The position numbers and the translations under genes are program-made. A DNA stretch of 64,000 nucleotides from Bactericera cockerelli (Eukaryota; Arthropoda; Insecta; Hemiptera; Triozidae). The stretch is taken from contig CM044964.1 of assembly GCA_024516035.1 (NCBI GenBank), positions 11,697,914 through 11,761,913 on the forward strand, in the 5' to 3' direction. The notes under the pieces were generated by a model. It searched no databases. It saw only the letters and a list, made by a program, of their open reading frames with translations, and had not been told where the DNA came from. Below are positions 61,816 to 64,000 of this stretch, in pieces (the stretch's first letter is position 1; every line of letters starts with the position of its first letter).

Positions 61816-62076
61816 TATTCAGTATCTAGTATATTATCACTCTCCCAGATGAGTCAAAAGTCGCATATCTACTTTTTAGGTGAAAGAATAATTTGGAGAA
61901 GGATACTGTGCTTAGGTATGAATATCAAACTAAAATCTTTATCTTCACATTCAAACTGTTTCATTTATCAACACTTGTTCCTTTAAAGTCATTATTTAAT
62001 ATGTTAAATAGTTTTGTATTGAAACAACATGTATCATTCACCCCACACCTATACAGGGCCACTACAAAAAGTTATA

Positions 62077-62876
62077 AGATCCCCCAAAAAATATCACTTC
62101 GTGACATAAAAAAGTCCCGCCAAGTCGTTCCCCAAAAATATTTCAGTTCCCAAATTCATCCCTCCCTCCCTTCCCAAAAAATATATTAGTTATTTGTGAC
62201 CTCCCCCAAAAAAATTATTGAAATCAATTTATGGCCCCGCCTTTTATTCATTCACCTAAGTGCAACAGTATACTTATTAATAGCCTCCCCTCTCTCTTTC
62301 TTCTTATGTCCTCTTTCTTTTGTTCCTTATTGCATGTTGGAATGTTTCCTTTACAAACTCAGAACTTAAGTCTTATTTCCTTGCTCCTTTCACCGACTTG
62401 GGCTCTTGGCGGAGTACCACCAAGCAGGTCCGTTCCTTGGGTCGCGGTCGGCTAGACTTCTCATTTCCTGTTCTCCATAAGAATCATTATGTTAAATTAT
62501 CTCTTTTTAATTCTTTAAAAATAGCACTGTTAGTGGTACTCCGCCAAGAGCCCAAGTCGGTGAAAGGAGCAAGGAAATAAGACTTAAGTTCTGAGTTTGT
62601 AAAGGAAACATTCCAACATGCAATAAGGAACAAAAGAAAGAGGACATAAGAAGAAAGAGAGAGGGGAGGCTATTAATAAGTATACTGTTGCACTTAGGTG
62701 AATGAATAAAAGGCGGGGCCATAAATTGATTTCAATAATTTTTTTGGGGGAGGTCACAAATAACTAATATATTTTTTGGGAAGGGAGGGAGGGATGAATT
62801 TGGGAACTGAAATATTTTTGGGGAACGACTTGGCGGGACTTTTTTATGTCACGAAGTGATATTTTTTGGGGGATCT
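62077..62876. mobile_element. 800-bp foldback element with 344-bp arms
   Basis: Arms 62077-62420 and 62533-62876 are inverted copies of equal length, with a 112-bp spacer. Tips are AGATCCCCCAAAAAATATCA and its inverse. The arms encode the same spurious 63-residue peptide on opposite strands, so they are identical or nearly so across at least that stretch. No transposase. No clear target duplication (left flank GTTATA, right flank ATGTAT). Confidence 0.93.
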
Positions 62877-62879
62877 ATG

Positions 62880-63085
62880 TATATCCGAAGAATTATGAAG
62901 AAGAAAACTGCTATTATTAGGATTTGAAGTCAGGGATCTCCGATAAGACATCTTGTTTTCTAGACAAGAACCTTAACCTTGAGTTTAATAAGGTAGATCA
63001 TGATAAAATTGAAGTTATTTTCACAAAAAATACATATTTTATGGAGAAATAAAATTGAATGAGATTCCTACCTTCAAAAATGTTT
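62880..63085. other. No feature recognised
   Basis: Possible tRNA-like remnant near 62915-62985 (TTTGAAGTCAGGGATCTCCG, CTAGACAAGAACCTTAACC), too weak to assign. Confidence 0.25.
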
Positions 63086-63089
63086 CTAA

Positions 63090-63155
63090 TTCGAGGCTGG
63101 GTGAGGTTAATTTGGGTAGCTGTTTTGTGAGTATCCAGCGAATCGAGGTTAACAG
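63090..63155 (+). mobile_element. SINE-D/5S-SINE body fragment
   Basis: GAGGCTGGGTGAGGTTAATT, TGGGTAGCTG and CCAGCGAATCGAGG. Confidence 0.65.
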
Positions 63156-63561
63156 CTTTTTAAAAACAGCTAAATAAATTTGCAACTTAATTAAGTTTAT
63201 AAATATGAAGAAAACCAAATCCAGATTCGTAAATTTGTAATGTATGGAATTCCAGAGATCCTTAATCAGCCAGATGTTGCCAGAGTGAGATCTCGGGGAA
63301 ACGAATTGAAACAATAATGTTGAGAGAGATAATAAAATGAAGTCCTACGTGTGGCAAAATCTCAGACTCACACTTACAGGGTGAGCCAACACATGGGTCA
63401 ATAAGTCGTTGGACTAAAGGAAGCTGTTTTCGTCATCATTGAAGCGTTGTCTTGGTGAAAGAGTGGGGTTTTCTTTGCCATGTGGGGCCCTTTCTGCTCG
63501 AGTGGTATCGAGAAAATTACTAACTTACTCTTCATCTAATCTTATCTAGTCTGTCATCTAG

Positions 63562-63785
63562 TCTGTCCCGGTAGCTCAGTGGTAAAGGCGGCACTCTGTG
63601 AATCTAGAAGTTCCAGAGGTCGTGGGTTCGAAAGCCAGCCGGGTCATGACAAGTTATCCTCCCATTTGGGATTTTTACCATATAATAATACGTCTTGGGC
63701 TTACTGCTGGAATAATGGGGCTCTTATAGTCCTTTACGGGCAGTATAAAAAAGGCGATATTATTATTATTATCTTATTATTGTCT
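63562..63785 (+). mobile_element. SINE-F, full length
   Basis: CCCGGTAGCTCAGTGGTAAA, CCAGAGGTCGTGGGTTCGAA, AGCCAGCCGGGTCATGACAA (closing an acceptor-like CCCGG/CCGGG stem), body TTATCCTCCCATTTGGGATT and a TTATTATTATTATTAT tail. Confidence 0.9.
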
Positions 63786-63854
63786 TTCATATACAATTAT
63801 ACATAGATACTTCGCCCCGTATTATTTCACTTGATGGTGTTATCGTAGAAATTA

Positions 63855-64000
63855 TCAGATGTGGCGTAACGGTTGTAACTACTGCCCGTGGTTCAGAGAT
63901 CCCGAGTTTGATGCCCGGTTGGGGCAGAATTTTCATAAAAAAATTATGTTCCCTCCGAACACGTGAGGTTGGCGTTTCCGGCTCTACCATGACTGTTTGA
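63855..64000 (+). mobile_element. SINE-D, 5' part, cut by the window end
   Basis: GATGTGGCGTAACGGTTGTA, GAGTTTGATGCCCGGTTGGG, CCTCCGAACACGTGAGGTTG. Continues beyond the window. Confidence 0.85.

Noticed and set aside
62231..62722. Duplicated small proteins starting MAPPFIHSPK on opposite strands
   Set aside because: They are mirror translations of the foldback arms.
63425..63450. TGATGACGAAAACAGCT on the minus strand as a hammerhead with minimal stem II
   Set aside because: No CUGAUGA, no GUC after the stem III-like part and no pairing stem I. A chance match.
63562..63650. Functional tRNA gene
   Set aside because: A and B boxes and an acceptor-like stem exist, but the anticodon arm does not fold properly and the sequence continues into a SINE body with a TTA tail.
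1..64000. Endogenous viral elements or LTR retrotransposons
   Set aside because: No gag, protease, integrase, LTR pair or viral replicase motif was seen. The RT motifs present are of the non-LTR type.

Overview
This window looks like nuclear DNA from an arthropod, probably an insect. It is AT-rich and intron-scale, with very few genes, and it is crowded with tRNA-derived and 5S-rRNA-derived SINEs, poly(A)-tailed LINE fragments, Helitrons with TC...CTAG ends, short DNA transposons and many mini- and microsatellites. Nothing bacterial, organellar or viral was recognised. Species cannot be fixed from sequence alone.

Host coding content is thin. The best candidate is a single-exon gene on the minus strand (2539-3804) encoding a 421-residue secretory-pathway protein: signal peptide, an Asn-rich luminal region with three internal repeats, one membrane helix near the C terminus and a very short tail. 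A weaker candidate is a 55-residue membrane and coiled-coil microprotein (15611-15778, minus). All other long reading frames belong to retrotransposons or run through low-complexity arrays.

Retrotransposons: a 5'-truncated element with a restriction-like endonuclease (about 4000-5610) and two smaller C-terminal relics (29789-30067 and 41995-42255); a 5'-truncated Jockey/CR1-type LINE with one frameshift and a poly(A) tail (about 19021-21709); and several LINE 3' ends. SINE names are local to this report. SINE-A (tRNA head, CTTGTAA anticodon loop) has about 17 copies. SINE-B has two alternative 3' halves. SINE-C has a class II tRNA-like head. SINE-D has a tRNA-like head and shares its 3' body with the 5S-headed SINE. 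SINE-E has a tRNA-Gly(GCC)-like head. SINE-F has a TTA-repeat tail.

DNA-type elements form the accessory layer. Two copies of a 15-bp-TIR element with perfect 8-bp target duplications (27995-29429 and 36166-38128) each carry a Helitron fragment and a minisatellite of about 65-75 bp. A second 8-bp-TSD element (53437-54182) has a 45-bp satellite that recurs inside an insertion (36387-37002) with different ends. A 24-bp-TIR, TA-flanked element (57171-58792) contains internal palindromes built from its own TIR. An 800-bp foldback (62077-62876) has equal 344-bp arms. A 2.1-kb inverted-repeat element lies at 10631-12800. None encodes a visible transposase, so all would be mobilised in trans.

The most functionally pointed signals are two minus-strand type I hammerhead ribozymes (59292-59354, fully base-paired; 45425-45485, one stem mismatch) inside copies of one dispersed repeat of about 170 bp.
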